Assembly: GCA_015698045.1 (NCBI GenBank)
Contig: BLAL01000013.1
Span: forward strand, 992,001 to 1,056,000
Direction of reading: 5' to 3'
Source of the DNA: Rhizophagus clarus
Taxonomy: Eukaryota > Glomeromycota > Glomeromycetes > Glomerales > Glomeraceae
DNA: 64,000 nucleotides
The notes beneath the pieces are model-generated. The model searched no databases. It worked only from the letters and a program-made list of their open reading frames with translations, and was not told the origin of the DNA. Shown piece after piece: positions 1-12,800 of the stretch. Every line of letters starts with the position of its first letter. Position 1 is the stretch's first letter. The translations under genes were made by a program, and so were the position numbers.

Positions 1-3000
1 TTTTGTTCCAAAGTCAACACAGAGAAAGAATTCATTCAAGCTAAAAAAAAAAAAAAAAGAAAGAAAAATAAATATCATAAAATATCTTCAAATATAATCT
101 TTTTTTTTTTTTTTAATAAAAATTAATGAATATATACCTTTCTTCTTTAGGTTTAAAGAAACATTCACATGGCTTGATAAGTTTTTCATTAGGTTGATTT
201 TCATCTTGAATAGGAATAAATTCGAAATTATTAAGAATATTCCAATCGGAATAAGTAAAGTCTTTTTGTTGTGAATTCAAATATTCAAAAATTTCTTTTG
301 CTTTGTTTTTAGAATGTGGTGGATTCTCAGTTAACCTCTTTACGAGTTCATCGTGGTCGGGATGTTGACGAACACCAAATTTTTCTACTTTAGAACGTAA
401 ATCTTTGCGTATAGTTTGGAAATTCATTATCGTGCATTCATCATTAATAAAGCACTCCAAAGGCTTTGCGTAATTGGAACTTGAACAAGGTAAAAATGCG
501 ATATTGACTTCTTTTGGTTTGTAATATTCAGAATAGACATTAAAATTATCAATGAAAAATTTAAGAGCCAACTCTCGAATTTTAGAATCAGTTGGTGGTG
601 CCGCGAGTTTGAGAATTGTCTCGAGTTTTGGATATTTTTGTAAACCCAATTCAATTAAAAATTTTCCTGTAAATTATGATTCATCAATTATAAATAAATC
701 GACAAATTAAGCAACAGATTAAAAAAAAGATAATGAATATACCTTCTTTTGAATTATTTGACCATTCTACATTCCAATCAATTATAGGCAAACCAAGCTC
801 ACGACATGATCTTGAAGGTATATATAAATCTCCAATAACGAAACGTTGGATTTCTTCTGTTGACTGTAAACCCAATAAATTTTCTTTAGGCCAGATGGAT
901 TCGTTTTTTAATATATTCTTTTCATCTTCATTGAGATCATCCGACATTGATGCCAGATACTTTATTATGTGAATATGATAACAATCTTCACGATTAACGA
1001 GTCGTTTAAGAATGAGTTTCAACTCTACAATCTATATAATTAATTAATTGTTTATTAGTAAAAAAAATAAATTAGCATCTATAAATAAAATAAAATATTC
1101 TTTTTACCATTCGAACACCCAGATATTCCATCAAACGTCGAATGCTCGACGTAAAATCTTGAAATTTTATCGTTGGCAAATTAGGAAATAAATCAACGCT
1201 TTGGAAATAAGATTCATTAGGAAACTTCATTCCAAATTCAGTTGGAATACATTTCTTTTCAACAAATAACTGACGAATAATATCTTTATCTTCTTGTGAA
1301 ACATTATCTAAATTCTTTGCAATAACATGATGAACTTTTTCAGCAAATTTAAAGTCTGATTCTAATTCAGGTTTCTTAACAATATATTTTGCCCAATTAA
1401 CCAAAGGTAATTCGGTCCATCCAAACCTATTTTCAAGCTCTTGCCCAGTAAAATTTTTAGAAATATTATAGGGTAATACTTCAAATGGAATATCTATATC
1501 CGAAGGAATTTTATCGGAATTCAAATAAAATTGAATTGTGTTCAAAGTTTGAGAACTATCACTAATTCGTGTAAATTTCAAAAGTTCTGTGTCAAAATGA
1601 TTTTCTTTTGACAAACAGGAAATCCACCATCTCAAAAGATTAATTATTTCTTCATCAGATAACGTTCGACTTTTTAATTCATCTAAAACATCTTGTAAGC
1701 CTAACTCTACTATAAGTTCTATTTCTTTTGCTTTACTAAAAAATGCGTTACATTGTTCCAACAAAGTTTTTGGAACGATTGGAATTGTTTTTATGAATCC
1801 CGCCATTTTTGGATTGGGTAAACGAACGTTTGAAATTGGAAGAACACCTTGTGTTGATAAAATAAGCATGTTCTGTTTCAAACAGGTTGAAAACAGTGTT
1901 TCTGCTATTGTGCTAACTTGCATATTCGGAGTACTTGAATTGTATGTAAAGTGTGCTATAGCATATGTAGCCCATTTTTCCAGCCATTTACGATGAGGAG
2001 AGATTTTTTCAAAATCATATTGTGTCATTTGCACGATTGGCGTGCGTTTTTTGAAATTAAAATGTAATACTCGTTTTTTAAGCCACTTATATAACGATCT
2101 TTTCGGTCTTGATTTGGATGTACTCTTTTCTGGCCGTTTAGTTTCTTCATTGTTTTCAATATCGGAACTGATAATCCCATTGTAAAAGTTCGTCATTTGG
2201 GCCATTTCAAATTCATATAAAATTCTGCTCAATGTTCCTGCTAAACATAACATTTCATTGTTATATTCAGCTAATGTTTGTTCCGCAAAATCAATTAACT
2301 CTCGTTCCATCTAAACGTACATAAAATGATGTTATCGATTAATAAAAATATGGTATAAATAAATTAAAATATACTTACAGTAGGAATTACACGTGCTGCC
2401 AAGTGAGAACAAGATCCAGTTGTTTGATTAGTTGGAAAACCAATATATATTTTTCCTTGTTCAGGATATGAAATTAAATCTTTAAATATAGGAGAAAGAT
2501 TTTTGTAATAATCACTGGATAAATTACGTTCATCAAATTCAGCAAAAATCATTTGGATAAGCGTATTATTTGGTGGTTTTTTCTTAGTGATTCGTTCCAT
2601 TTTTGCGGAGAATTCTTTGCTAACTTTAACGTCTAAATTTCCATTGGCTATTCTAAATAATATAGATTCTTCCACTGTTTGATACATGTTTGAGCGAAGT
2701 TGTTTTATATTTATTTTTGCTGGTATAAGTAATCTCTTAACATCTAATTGAACACCCCTAAAATCTACTGATGTGAGATGAAACATATTTTTTGGAGAAA
2801 ATGTATTGAAGCTAGGTGCAATTTCAACTAATGTAGGTTCTTTCATTTTCTTTGATAGTTGTATTATCAATACATCATCAATATACATAGATACATCTTG
2901 AAGATTTTCTGTAAACCCCTATTATTGTAAAAGGAAAAATTTAATATTAATTATAAAAATTAATTTAACGAGATTTATATTAATTAAATTACCAATGAAT

Positions 3001-3924
3001 TGACCAAGAACCGTGTGAATTCCTCAATATTTGGTACCTAATTAACGAGAAAAAAGGTGCGACAACTTATAAATATAATGATACATATATAATTTGTTCA
3101 GGAAATATTTACCTCTAAAGGTTCTCTCGTGTCCATTAAAAATGTTGTCCAACCTTTGTCATCATCATCAATTGGACCTTGTTTTGTAAATACTTGCTTT
3201 CCGCGCCAATAGAAAGCCATTCCTTGTCCACCAGAGGAAACGCTAATATAACGTGAATAATATGTGTTGTTATAAACAGTTCATGTTGAAAGAAAAAAAA
3301 AATCGAATAAGCCTTTATAAATTACTTACAATGGATTTTCAGTAACAGAAAACAATGAATAAAATCCTACGCCAAATGCTCCTATCTATTAATGTCATTT
3401 ATCGATAAAATGATTCAATTTAGAAAAAGATGATGCGAATATAAATTATTTTAAGATTTTTTCCTTACCTTTTGCTCATCAGGATTTCCTTCAGCAATTT
3501 TCACTAATCGATCCCAATCTTCAGATCTAAAAGCGAATCCATTATTCTTAAATAAAATTCTTGTAATTTTACTGCCGTTTGTTTTAAATATTATTTTAAC
3601 GCTTGATGATTCCGCATCATCTTTATTTAAATACATAAACGATAAATAATCAAAATTAAGTTATAAATCACATTACATAAAAGATATGAAAGTAAAAGAT
3701 TTTTACCAGAATTTTGCATTAATTCTCGGTATATTACAAATTTACAAGAATATCTAAAAAGTGAAAAAAAATTTTTCTTAGCTAAATGATAATGAACACA
3801 TCATGTTACAAAGATTGATGACTTACCGAGCCAGAATCTTATCAATTAAGTCTCTTTGATTTACTTCGACACGCCCCTCACTAGAGCTTGAAAGGATTTG
3901 GTTTCTAAAGGTGTCCAAAGACAT
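1..3924 (-). CDS. DUF3684 / HSP90-like ATPase protein, copy 1 (partial, 3' end beyond window)
   Basis: This is the 5' part of a multi-exon gene. My exon model, in transcript order, is 3924-3827, 3753-3707, 3620-3469, 3385-3330, 3242-3113, 3037-2993, 2918-2379, 2310-1108, 1031-743, 666-138 and 40-1 (cut by the window). All junctions keep phase and have GT-AG ends. The N-terminus holds a GHKL ATP-binding fold: RELMQNSDDA (N-box), NNGFAF (DxGxG-like position), then EGNPDEQK and IGAFGVGFYSLFS (G2 box), followed by the DUF3684 body. That combination is characteristic of fungal DUF3684 (Nov/sacsin-like) proteins, whose biochemical role is not established. The start was chosen because exon 1 begins at the same place in copy 2 (20881-26657), with MSLDTFRNQ here against MSALDSFRNQ there. 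No stop or frameshift is visible in the part present. Confidence 0.85.
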
Positions 3925-6170
3925 CGCGAAATATTATGTTAAAATTTGAAAATAGGAGAAATGAAATTATTTTTTCAAAAAAAAAAAATCTGAACCGGTT
4001 GATCATATTTATGGTAAATTGATGTCATTGTTGAAATTTTTTATATAATAACATAATAACGTGATTTTATCTTCCCAAAAATAGAAATACCGACCATTAT
4101 CAACAAACAGTCTATCCCTATTTTAGTTATAGACAACCAAACGTGGATTTCCAAATAGAAAGATTAACTTTGAATAAATAAACAATGAAAAAAGTTAAAC
4201 AATGAAAAATCGTAATCAATAAATATTATCTTGTCGTTTTTCGATTTGGAAAACAAATATGGAAATACAGTATAATATAAAAAAAATTCTCTCTATCGAT
4301 ACCTTTAAGTCGATAATTATAAGCTTTTGATCAAATAAAGAAATAGTTCAATTAATCCATGTAAATCCACGCAATAGTTTATTACCTGAAGAACAATTTT
4401 TTTAGCCAGCTTATAAAGAATTTCCGATTGACCGCCTAATCTCAAGAAATAACTTTTTGTAAAGAATAGTGGAACTGTATTTTAAAGATTTCCTATAATA
4501 TTTCAGTAAAGAAGCAGCCATAATATATTCAAGGTGTTAAAGGTTTCCCAGGCTTTGCAGATTTATGAAAATATAGCGACATAATGGAAATAATTTAACT
4601 ATTATAAAAGGAATGCTGGTCATCCTGTGTTACGCCGATCGCATAACATATATATGAAATTTTTTGTCATACCACTCAATGATGTGCACCGGAAGTTCCA
4701 ATTCCAATCTTCCATTTCCAATAGGAATTTCCATCGGAAATCGAAGTTTCCATTTGCACATGCAGAATAACATGGGGAAGTAAGCATTTTTTTGTTACTT
4801 TTAAAAAGTTTATTATTTTAATCTAATTTCTTAATCTAATTAATATACAGTATACAGGATACGCAACACATGGGATTGATTTGATACAATACTTGAATTG
4901 TGTTTTCTAAACTTAATTAGAGTCATAGAGGCCATTATTATACCTTTTTTATCAATCATATAATGAGTTATTAATTGTACAATGCTGTATTTAAATTATA
5001 ATTTTTTGTATTTAATTTAGAAAATATGTATGGTAAAAAAAAACTACTATATAATATCAATTGTAACGAAGTAAAAATACAAGATTAAATAATCTTCATA
5101 TTGGAGTTATACTGTATAATATTCCTATTGCAGAAATTTTTTTCAAATACATTTCAATTATGACTTTTGAAAGACTTTTTTTTGGACAAAGAAAATATAT
5201 AAACCTAACAAAGGTAATTCTTTTTGGTCAAAAAAATTAAATTTATCTAATATAAATTTATAGACTCTCACTAGTGTCGTAAAGATTAATTAAAAAATAC
5301 TAGAGTTTCAAGGAATCAAAGCAATTCTAATTTCACGCTAATAACTTTCATTTGTTTCTGCGTTACGGCTTATTTCTTCTTGGACTTTTTATCTAACATG
5401 ATTTTATTTCAAGATAGCTCGTATATGTCGAAAATATACGGGGCCATTATTATTAATAAAGACGTGGCTAATTATAGAATTGAGGTAAGTGCAAACATTT
5501 GAATAGAGAGATACGGTCTATGCCACTACGTGAATTTTAGATTTTAATACGTATTACATACGTTAAATACAGTTTAAATATTTATGAATTTTGCCTATAA
5601 TCCTGAAATTAATGATAATAATTTAAAATTTGTTTGCCTATATTATTTGACTAAATTGTTTGATTTATTTATTCATTCTTTTATTAAGTCTTAACTATAG
5701 TTTATAATATCGTATATAAACACATATTTTTGATACGCTAAAGTGATAAATTATATTTTTATCTTTATTCTTTTTTGTTTATAGATAAAAAGGATACCTA
5801 TATATATAAATTTTTAATTTGTGATCCACCAGTAAACATCGCAGTAAACCATAAAATTTTAATCATTAAATGTATATTTATAATTTAGAATCTACCATTG
5901 CTGGAGCAAAAATATATGATGACAGGTCTTCTATCAATCACCGAGATATCATTAGACACTTCTCGCCAATGATATTAGTCTTGATTTTATATTTCATAAT
6001 TTGTACTTTGCATTGCTGAAACCACAAACAGATATACTTTCATTGGATGTTATTAATTTAAATGAATAAATTTATTTCTATTTTTTTTTAATATTTTTAA
6101 AATATAAATAAAAAAAAAGGTATATAATTGAATAAATACATCTTGATAATCTTGATTGGTCAATATCACA
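3925..6170. other. Intergenic AT-rich DNA
   Basis: I see no coding region here. The first ~270 bases resemble the upstream region of DUF3684 copy 2. At about 4688-4760 there is a run rich in TTCCAAT/GGAATTTCC-type direct and inverted repeats. The rest is low-complexity AT-rich sequence with no recognisable gene. Confidence 0.5.
4158..4179 (-). promoter_or_regulatory. Conserved upstream block of DUF3684 copy 1
   Basis: A 22-base block about 235 bp upstream of the start codon is identical to 26885-26906, which lies about 230 bp upstream of copy 2. The surrounding intergenic sequence has diverged much more. It may be a conserved promoter element or simply the best-preserved part of the duplicated unit. 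Confidence 0.35.
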
Positions 6171-7240
6171 TTTAGTGTTCTGAACGGGTCGGGTCAATTC
6201 GGGTGACCCATCGGGTTGACCCAAAATATTTGGGTCAGATCATCAAAATTGTGACCCAACCTCAGGTCGGGTCATAGTTTGACTGATCTGATTGACCCGT
6301 TTAACCTGAAGTTAAAAAAATGTTTTTTTGACATTTTTTTTTTAATTTAAACGCTTAAAAATATAAACGCTTAACGCTTAAAAAAAAGCATTTTTTTTAA
6401 ATTTAAATGCTTAACACTTAAAAAAACGCTTAAATAAACACATTTTAACATTTTTTTTTAAAATTAAACCGCGTTTTTTTAAAAAAATTAAAACTTTTAA
6501 AAAATGCATTTTTTTGGCGTTTTTTTTTTAATCAAACGCTTAAAAAAAACCATTTTTTTAGCATTTTTTTTAAAAAAAATTTTAACCGTTTAAAAAAACC
6601 ATTTAGTTTTTTTTTAAATTAACGCCTAAAAAAGCGCATTTTGGCATTTTTTTTTAAAAAAAAATTAAACGCTTAATTAAACGCCTAAAAAAAGCATTTT
6701 TTTTTTAAATTTAACGATTGAGCAAAAAGCTTTTTTTTTAATTTAATAATTGAGAAAAGAGCGTATTTTTTTAATTACAAACACTTAAAAAAAGCATATT
6801 TTTTTTAATAAAGCGATTGGAAAAAGCGTTATTTCCGTTTCTTTAATTAAACGCCTAAAACAAGGCGATTTTTTTAATTAAACGTCTAAAAAAAGGTGAA
6901 ATTTTTTAATTAAACGCCTAAAAAAAAGGCAGTTTTTCTTAATTAAACGCCTAAAAAAGGACAGTTTTTCTTAATTATAAATGTCTAAAAAAGGTGTTTT
7001 TTTCTTAAATAAATGCATTTTTTTAAAATTAAACGCCTAAAAAAGACGCTTTTTTTAACATTTTTATAGGCAATTTGACATAAAAAAAACGTTTTTTTTA
7101 TCACTTTGTCACTTGACCCATCTGACCCAACCTGATCCATTTAATCTGATCTGACCTGTCTGCCTGAAGTATTATACAGGTTAAACAGATCAGATCAGGT
7201 CAGGCGGGTTACCTGACCTGACCCGATCCATTCAGAACAC
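6171..7240. mobile_element. Non-autonomous DNA element with GGGTC-rich inverted termini
   Basis: The left end carries AGTGTTCTGAACGGGTCGGG and the right end, read in reverse complement, carries AGTGTTCTGAATGGATCGGG, a clear terminal inverted repeat. The element is flanked by TATCACA on both sides (6164-6170 and 7241-7247), a 7-bp (possibly degraded 8-bp) target duplication. There is no transposase inside. The interior is a long array of T/A-rich repeats built on ACGCCTAAAAAAGGC-like hairpins. A related element lies at 30043-30670. The superfamily is not certain; an hAT-like origin would fit the duplication size. Confidence 0.7.
6310..7095. repeat. Array of imperfect ~40-45-bp AT-rich repeats
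   Basis: The interior of the GGGTC-ended element consists of diverged copies of a unit with an AATTAAACGCCTAAAAAAGG-type core followed by a T-tract. Many units can fold as short hairpins. It is not a CRISPR: units are unequal, have no unique spacers and the host is eukaryotic. Confidence 0.6.
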
Positions 7241-8256
7241 TATCACAGATAATAGCAATATTTGTATAAAAGCCACTGCCACAAACAACTTTTGTTAATA
7301 TGATTAAAGTTCTAAAAATATATCTTAATTTAATAGTTAAATGTGAATACCATACGACTACTCTATTTGTATCAGATAGATAAAATCAATTATCTGAGAA
7401 AGAAAAAGCAAGTGGAAATTTATTTTTTTAAACTTACTAAAAGTCATTATTCAATTACATTAAAGGTTTTAACAAAAATGTCACAACAAAAGAATTAATA
7501 TGAAACTAAAAGAATTTTGATGCTGTCATGCCAAGAGCTCGTAAAAACCATTCTAAACACTTATGTTACCACCTCTTGATGAGAGCATAATAAGAACTTC
7601 TCTATGCTTGGTTTATTAGTACTTAATAAAAAAGTTAATAACAAATGAGAATGCAACAAAAATATAACAAATATTCATTAATTAATATATCAACATTAAT
7701 AAATAAGGTGAAATTTATACTTAATAATGTTCAAAATATATCATTCTTCATTTTAAAGAGGCCAATTAATTTATTTAAGAAAGTTTTTAATAAGAAAAAT
7801 TAATTCATTATCATACTTCTGAATTTAATCATTTTCCATTCTTGAATTAATTTTATGTTTATTATTTAATAACAATTTTTTAACTAATACATTTTCTAAA
7901 TTCCAAATTTCATTTCTACACAGTTTTCACCACTATTTCTGAATTTTAATTTCCAAAATTTCATTTAAGTAAAGTTTTCCTACATCATCTTAGCGTCTTC
8001 ATAATCATTGTTTTTTAACTAAGTTGAAAAAAATCCCTCTTTTTATATTTGATTTGAGTTTCATTTTCCCTATAATTCCTTAATTCCCTTATTTTCTGTA
8101 ATTCTGAATGAATGATTCAATGGTGAATGATTGAATGATTCAATGGTGATTGTAAATTATAATGCTTGGCATTGCTTGGCATTACATCATTGGATATTTT
8201 CCATTAAAATCCATGTCAAGGATATATAAGAAAATATTTTTTCCACCAAGATCCAT

Positions 8257-8440
8257 TTTTCTTGTTTTCTAAATATAGTAGTTCATTCCCCTGGTATTAC
8301 ATCATTTAGAAGGATCCAGAGTGTTGAAGATGCTTCATTCTTCTTGTTTTCCAAATATAGTTATTCATTTTCCTTAATATTACATCATTTAGAAAGATCT
8401 AGAATATTAGAGATTTTTCATTCCTCTGTTTTCTACTAAA
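8257..8440. repeat. Imperfect ~82-bp tandem repeat (about 2.2 units)
   Basis: The unit starts with TTCTTGTTTTCTAAATATAG, continues through TATTACATCATTTAGAA and ends near TTCATTC. A second copy follows immediately and a third begins at about 8420. I see no coding potential. Confidence 0.55.
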
Positions 8441-8920
8441 ATCTTCCTTTCTCCCTTCCAAATATTCCTTAACTAAATCGCTATAAGAAAACTATTTCTA
8501 ATATTATCTTTTTTAATTCTAAAAATAAGTAACTAAAATGAACTAACTAATTTAAGTAAAATAAACTAATCTAAAATAAACTAAAACTAAAAGTAATTTA
8601 ATATCTTCTCTAACTAAAATACTATTATGTTGTTCACCAACTCAGTTCATCGAGCAGTGAATTATGAATATCTTCAGGGAGACACTAGCTATAAAGTATT
8701 CCAATCAATTCCTTACATGCTAAAAGGCAGTGTATTTGATAATTAAAATGTATCTTTATTAGTTGTAAGTACGTTAACAACTTATACAATAAGGCAATCT
8801 TATAACACTTGCAATTACAACTTTATTATAAACAACTTGTCTGAACTTTTTCTCTACTTTTAAGCGAATATTCAAGATATTTATACAAATTGAACTCCAT
8901 TCAAATATATAAATAATATA

Positions 8921-9072
8921 AGATATAAAAGATATAAATATAATAAATAATATATAAGAAATTTAAATAATAAAAGAAATATAAGAAATAAATACTATAT
9001 ATACTATAAATGATATATAAGAAATATATACTAAATATACTAAATATACTTAACTAATATACTATATATACT
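8921..9072. repeat. AT microsatellite-like tract
   Basis: A low-complexity run of ATAAGAAATATA- and CTATATATACTA-like motifs, about 150 bp long, with no coding potential. Confidence 0.5.
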
Positions 9073-9135
9073 ACGTCAATTATTTGTGATGCAGTAATAT
9101 TGATATTCATCATTATGTAAATGCGAATTATTCAT

Positions 9136-9486
9136 CTAACAACTCTCCTTTCCTAAATTTTGAGCTCCTGCGAAATCCTTATTCAAATAACTTCTTAATA
9201 CCAAGATTTCTTGATGCTTCATTTTTCTTATGTCTTGAATATTCAAATACTTAGTTCGCAGTATTTGAGAAGGATTAGATTCAAAAAGGTCAAAAGTATA
9301 TTCTGTCATAGTTAAATAATGCTTTGTTAACCTTCTCTTCATCCTGAACTTTTTCAACGTTGTTTCTATCTCTACGAGTATTTTTCCTACAAAATAAGCA
9401 TTTACTAACGATAGAATCCTATTTTTGAGCTGTATTGAATGCTGTAACTGTATATAGGACTTCAAAAACTTTTCTTCTATATCCAT
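9136..9486 (-). CDS. Small helical protein of unknown family, possibly repeat-associated
   Basis: A 116-codon open frame begins MDIEEKFLKSYIQLQHSI and ends NLGKESC. It is rich in Leu, Lys and Ile and appears almost wholly alpha-helical, with no signal peptide, membrane segment or metal site. The local pattern ILSLVNAYFVGKIL...HYLTMTEYTFDLF...ILRTKYLNIQDIRK reminds me of short ORFs that accompany repeats in Rhizophagus, but I cannot name the family. A poly-T tract lies just upstream at 9559-9584 and transposable-element sequence follows. It may be a real small gene or the remnant of a longer ORF. Confidence 0.4.
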   Translation of the reverse strand: MDIEEKFLKSYIQLQHSIQLKNRILSLVNAYFVGKILVEIETTLKKFRMKRRLTKHYLTMTEYTFDLFESNPSQILRTKYLNIQDIRKMKHQEILVLRSYLNKDFAGAQNLGKESC

Positions 9487-9864
9487 ATCTTCTGAATATG
9501 GAGGAATTTTCTAAAGGATGAATTTTTTGAAGATCAATAAGAAATAATGAAAAATCCATTTATTTTTTTTTTTTTTTTTTTTTTTGCACTATTTATACTT
9601 TACTATATATATATGTAATAATTAAGTCGTCATATTATGTCATACTTCATCATTGTCGATCACTAAGTTAATATTAACTCAAAATTTACTTAGTATTACA
9701 AATTTTATTGATTATATCATTACATAATAATGATATATATATTTTTCTATTTACTACACCACACTCCCAACTCGTTAGTAAATTGGGGTCACTCGTAATA
9801 TACCAAGCTAAGAGGCCCCCAAAGGGAATTCATGCTGAAGCCCGAAATTAGCAAGGCATAGAAG
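9487..9864. other. Non-coding DNA; left flank of the hAT insertion
   Basis: This contains a poly-T run and, from about 9760, less AT-rich sequence that appears to belong to the element split by the hAT transposon. Its last 8 bases, CATAGAAG (9857-9864), are the left target-site duplication. No gene is seen. Confidence 0.5.
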
Positions 9865-12800
9865 TAGAGATGACGAAAGTTCAAAAAAACTGAGCTGAAC
9901 ATCTTGGTTTAAACTAGGTTTTTGTAAAACTTAGTTTGAAAAATGGAACTGATGTGAAACAGTTTAAAATTTAGTTTAACTTCAATATAAAATGGTTTAA
10001 AAACCAAGTTTTAAAAACTGGTTTGGCAATCAGTTTATTCAATCAATTTATCCAATCAAATAAATATCGATCATCTTGATCTATCAATCTTGTTATACCA
10101 CTGCATTTATTGAAGTTATACACGAGTTTTTTTTCATGTTCTAAGCATTATTTTTTAAAAAATTACATTTAAAAATATGAGTGAAGATAATTTCTACTAT
10201 GAATATAATGATGATGATCAGGAAAGTGAATATAGCGAAGAAGAAAGTGAAACAACACAAAATGAAAGAAATGTTCTTCCGCTTCAAGAACTTTCCCAAA
10301 AATCTCAAAAACCTTCGCAAGAATCTTCTCAAGAAGCTTTTCATGAACCTTCTCAAGAACCCTTCCAAGAACCCCCTCAAGAGCCTTCCCAAGAAGAAGA
10401 TAATATTAAAAAAGCAAAGACATATTCAGATACTTGGCATTATTTTAACACTCAGGATCCACAATATCCTACAAAAGTAGTTTGTCAAAAATGCAAATAA
10501 ACATATTCAAAATCGACTGGCATTAGTACTTTGAAAGAACATTTAAAGAAAGTGCACAGAATAGTTATTGATAAAATAAAAAAAACACAAACTAAATTGA
10601 ATTTTCCAAGAGTGGACCTTTGGCCTAAAGAAGAGATATTAGTTCGTGATCAAGCCCTAGTAGAATGGATCACAGTAGATCTACAACCATTTTCTGTTAT
10701 TACTAATAATCAATTCATTAATTTAGTAAATATTTTAGATCCAAGATATCATCTTTCTAGAAAAACAAGTATAAAAGAGAAGGTTGTAGACCATTTTGAT
10801 AATATGAGAAAAAATATCAAGTTAGATGTTAATAAAATTCCAGGAAAGGTATCACTTACATCAGATATGTGGACATCAACGCTCAACAATAATTCCTTTC
10901 TTAGCCTTACTATTCATTTCATCGATCAGGAATAGAACATGCAACATTTTCTTTTGGATATTATTTCATTTAATGACCGTCACAATACTATTAACATTAC
11001 CAATACAATTATGTCTATTTTAGCTGAATTTAAAATAAAAGAAAAGGTACTAGCATTGACAACTGATAATGCAACAACAATATTAGCAGTTGGTCGTTCA
11101 ATTGCTAAAAAATTAGATGATGATGGAATAAATTCAACATTTGGACATTATCGTTGCGCTGCACATATTCTCAATTTAGCAGCTCAGCAAGGACTTGAAT
11201 TGATAGATAATGCAGTTATAAAAGTGCGTTAGCTAATGATAAAGATAAAAAATTCAGTAATAATTAGTGATGAATTAAGAAAATTGTGTAAATGTGCAAA
11301 AATTAATTATTTAAGACCTGAATTAGACGTTCAGACAAGGTGGAATTCCACATTTAATATGTTAAAAAAAATGGAAAAAATGTGGAATGGAGTGCGAATG
11401 TTAGCTGTACGCAATCAGGAAGTATAAATGTTAATGCCAACTGAAGAAGAATGGAAAATAATTGAGGTATATTTTTTATATAATGGTTGATTTACTAAGA
11501 GCTGATGGTATTTTAACATTAAATAATAATTTTTTAATCATTCTTAAATTTTTTTTTAGGTATTTTTTTGTCAAATGACAGTTTTTTTTTTGTTTTTTTT
11601 TTAAATTAATGATCTTTTTTACGTTAAATGATCAATTTCAATGTTAAATGATCATAGTATTTTTTTTTTTTATGATTTTATCTTTTTTTTAACGTTAAAC
11701 AAAAAAAAATTTTTTTTGTTTAACGTTAAACAATTTTTTTTTATTTTTAGACATTATATGATTTTTTTTGATATTATATTTTATATTATATAAAGATTTT
11801 TTTTTAATTAAATAATATGTAATATTAAAATCTAACTTTATATAACATTTAACAAAATTTTTAATATTTTTTAACGATTGAATTTTTTTGTGTTAGTGTT
11901 TTTTAATATTTTAAAATAAAATTTTAAAGTCCTTTTTATTATGATTTTTATGATACTAAATATTTTATTTTTAACATAATTTAATGAACTATTTAATTTT
12001 AATATTTATATTTATAATAGGAAACAATGATAATTTTGGAACCATTAGAAAGAGCTACCGTGTATCTTTCTGCTGCTCAATACCCCACTATTGCTGATAT
12101 TTAATTTGTATTTCTTGGTATTTTAGAACATTTAGAAAGTATAATCGAGAATGATAATTTTGAACAAAAAGAATTGGCCTCCTCAGTAAACCAAAAAATT
12201 GATGAATATTAGACTATAATTAATCAACAAACTTTAGTATCCACAGTTCTTGATCCCCGATACAAGCTCTCTCTCTTTAAAGCTAAAACTTCAGCAGCTG
12301 AAGCCGTTTTTGTAGTAACTTCTTTACTAGCCAATTATAATAATGTAACAATCCCTGAAAATCATGATGTTGATGATAGTGAGACTCCTCATCAATATTT
12401 TCAACGATTGAAAAAATGGCGTTTGAATCATAATAACACCACTAGATGATCCTCTATAACAAGTTTTATAAGTTCTGTCTCAAATGTTTCAAACGAATTG
12501 GATAGATATTTAGCATTACAAATTGATGAAAATATGAAGCTACTTCTTTGGTGGAAAGCTTATGAACATAAATTTCCAACTTTAGCAAAGATTTTACGCG
12601 ATTATTTATCTATTCAAGCGACCAGTATGGCATGTGAGCAGGCTTTTTCTGTGGCAGGTAACACTATTACTAAAACAAGAAATCGTCTTAATCCAGAAAC
12701 AGCAAGGGCAACTTTGTGTGCAAAATCATGGATTGAAAACGGAGTGGGTATATTAGAAAAAAATAATATAAATATTATTTGAATTTAATTCATTTATTAA

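Larger units (their letters stand above)
7241..9135. other. Intergenic AT-rich DNA with several local repeats
   Basis: No gene is visible. The region contains short direct repeats (GAATGATTGAATGATTCAAT at about 8105-8150), an ~82-bp imperfect tandem repeat, a TAACTAAAATAAAC-rich stretch (8510-8610) and an ATA/TAAGA microsatellite-like run (8920-9072). Confidence 0.5.

Noticed and set aside
6310..7095. Repeat array that superficially looks CRISPR-like
   Set aside because: Unit lengths vary, there are no unique spacers, the array lies within a transposable element with inverted ends, and the host is eukaryotic.
10141..10480. Antisense and alternate-frame ORFs over the hAT N-terminus (Arg/Leu-rich and Lys-rich)
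   Set aside because: They are shadows of the SQEP-repeat coding strand; the plus-strand frame continues into the BED finger and catalytic core.
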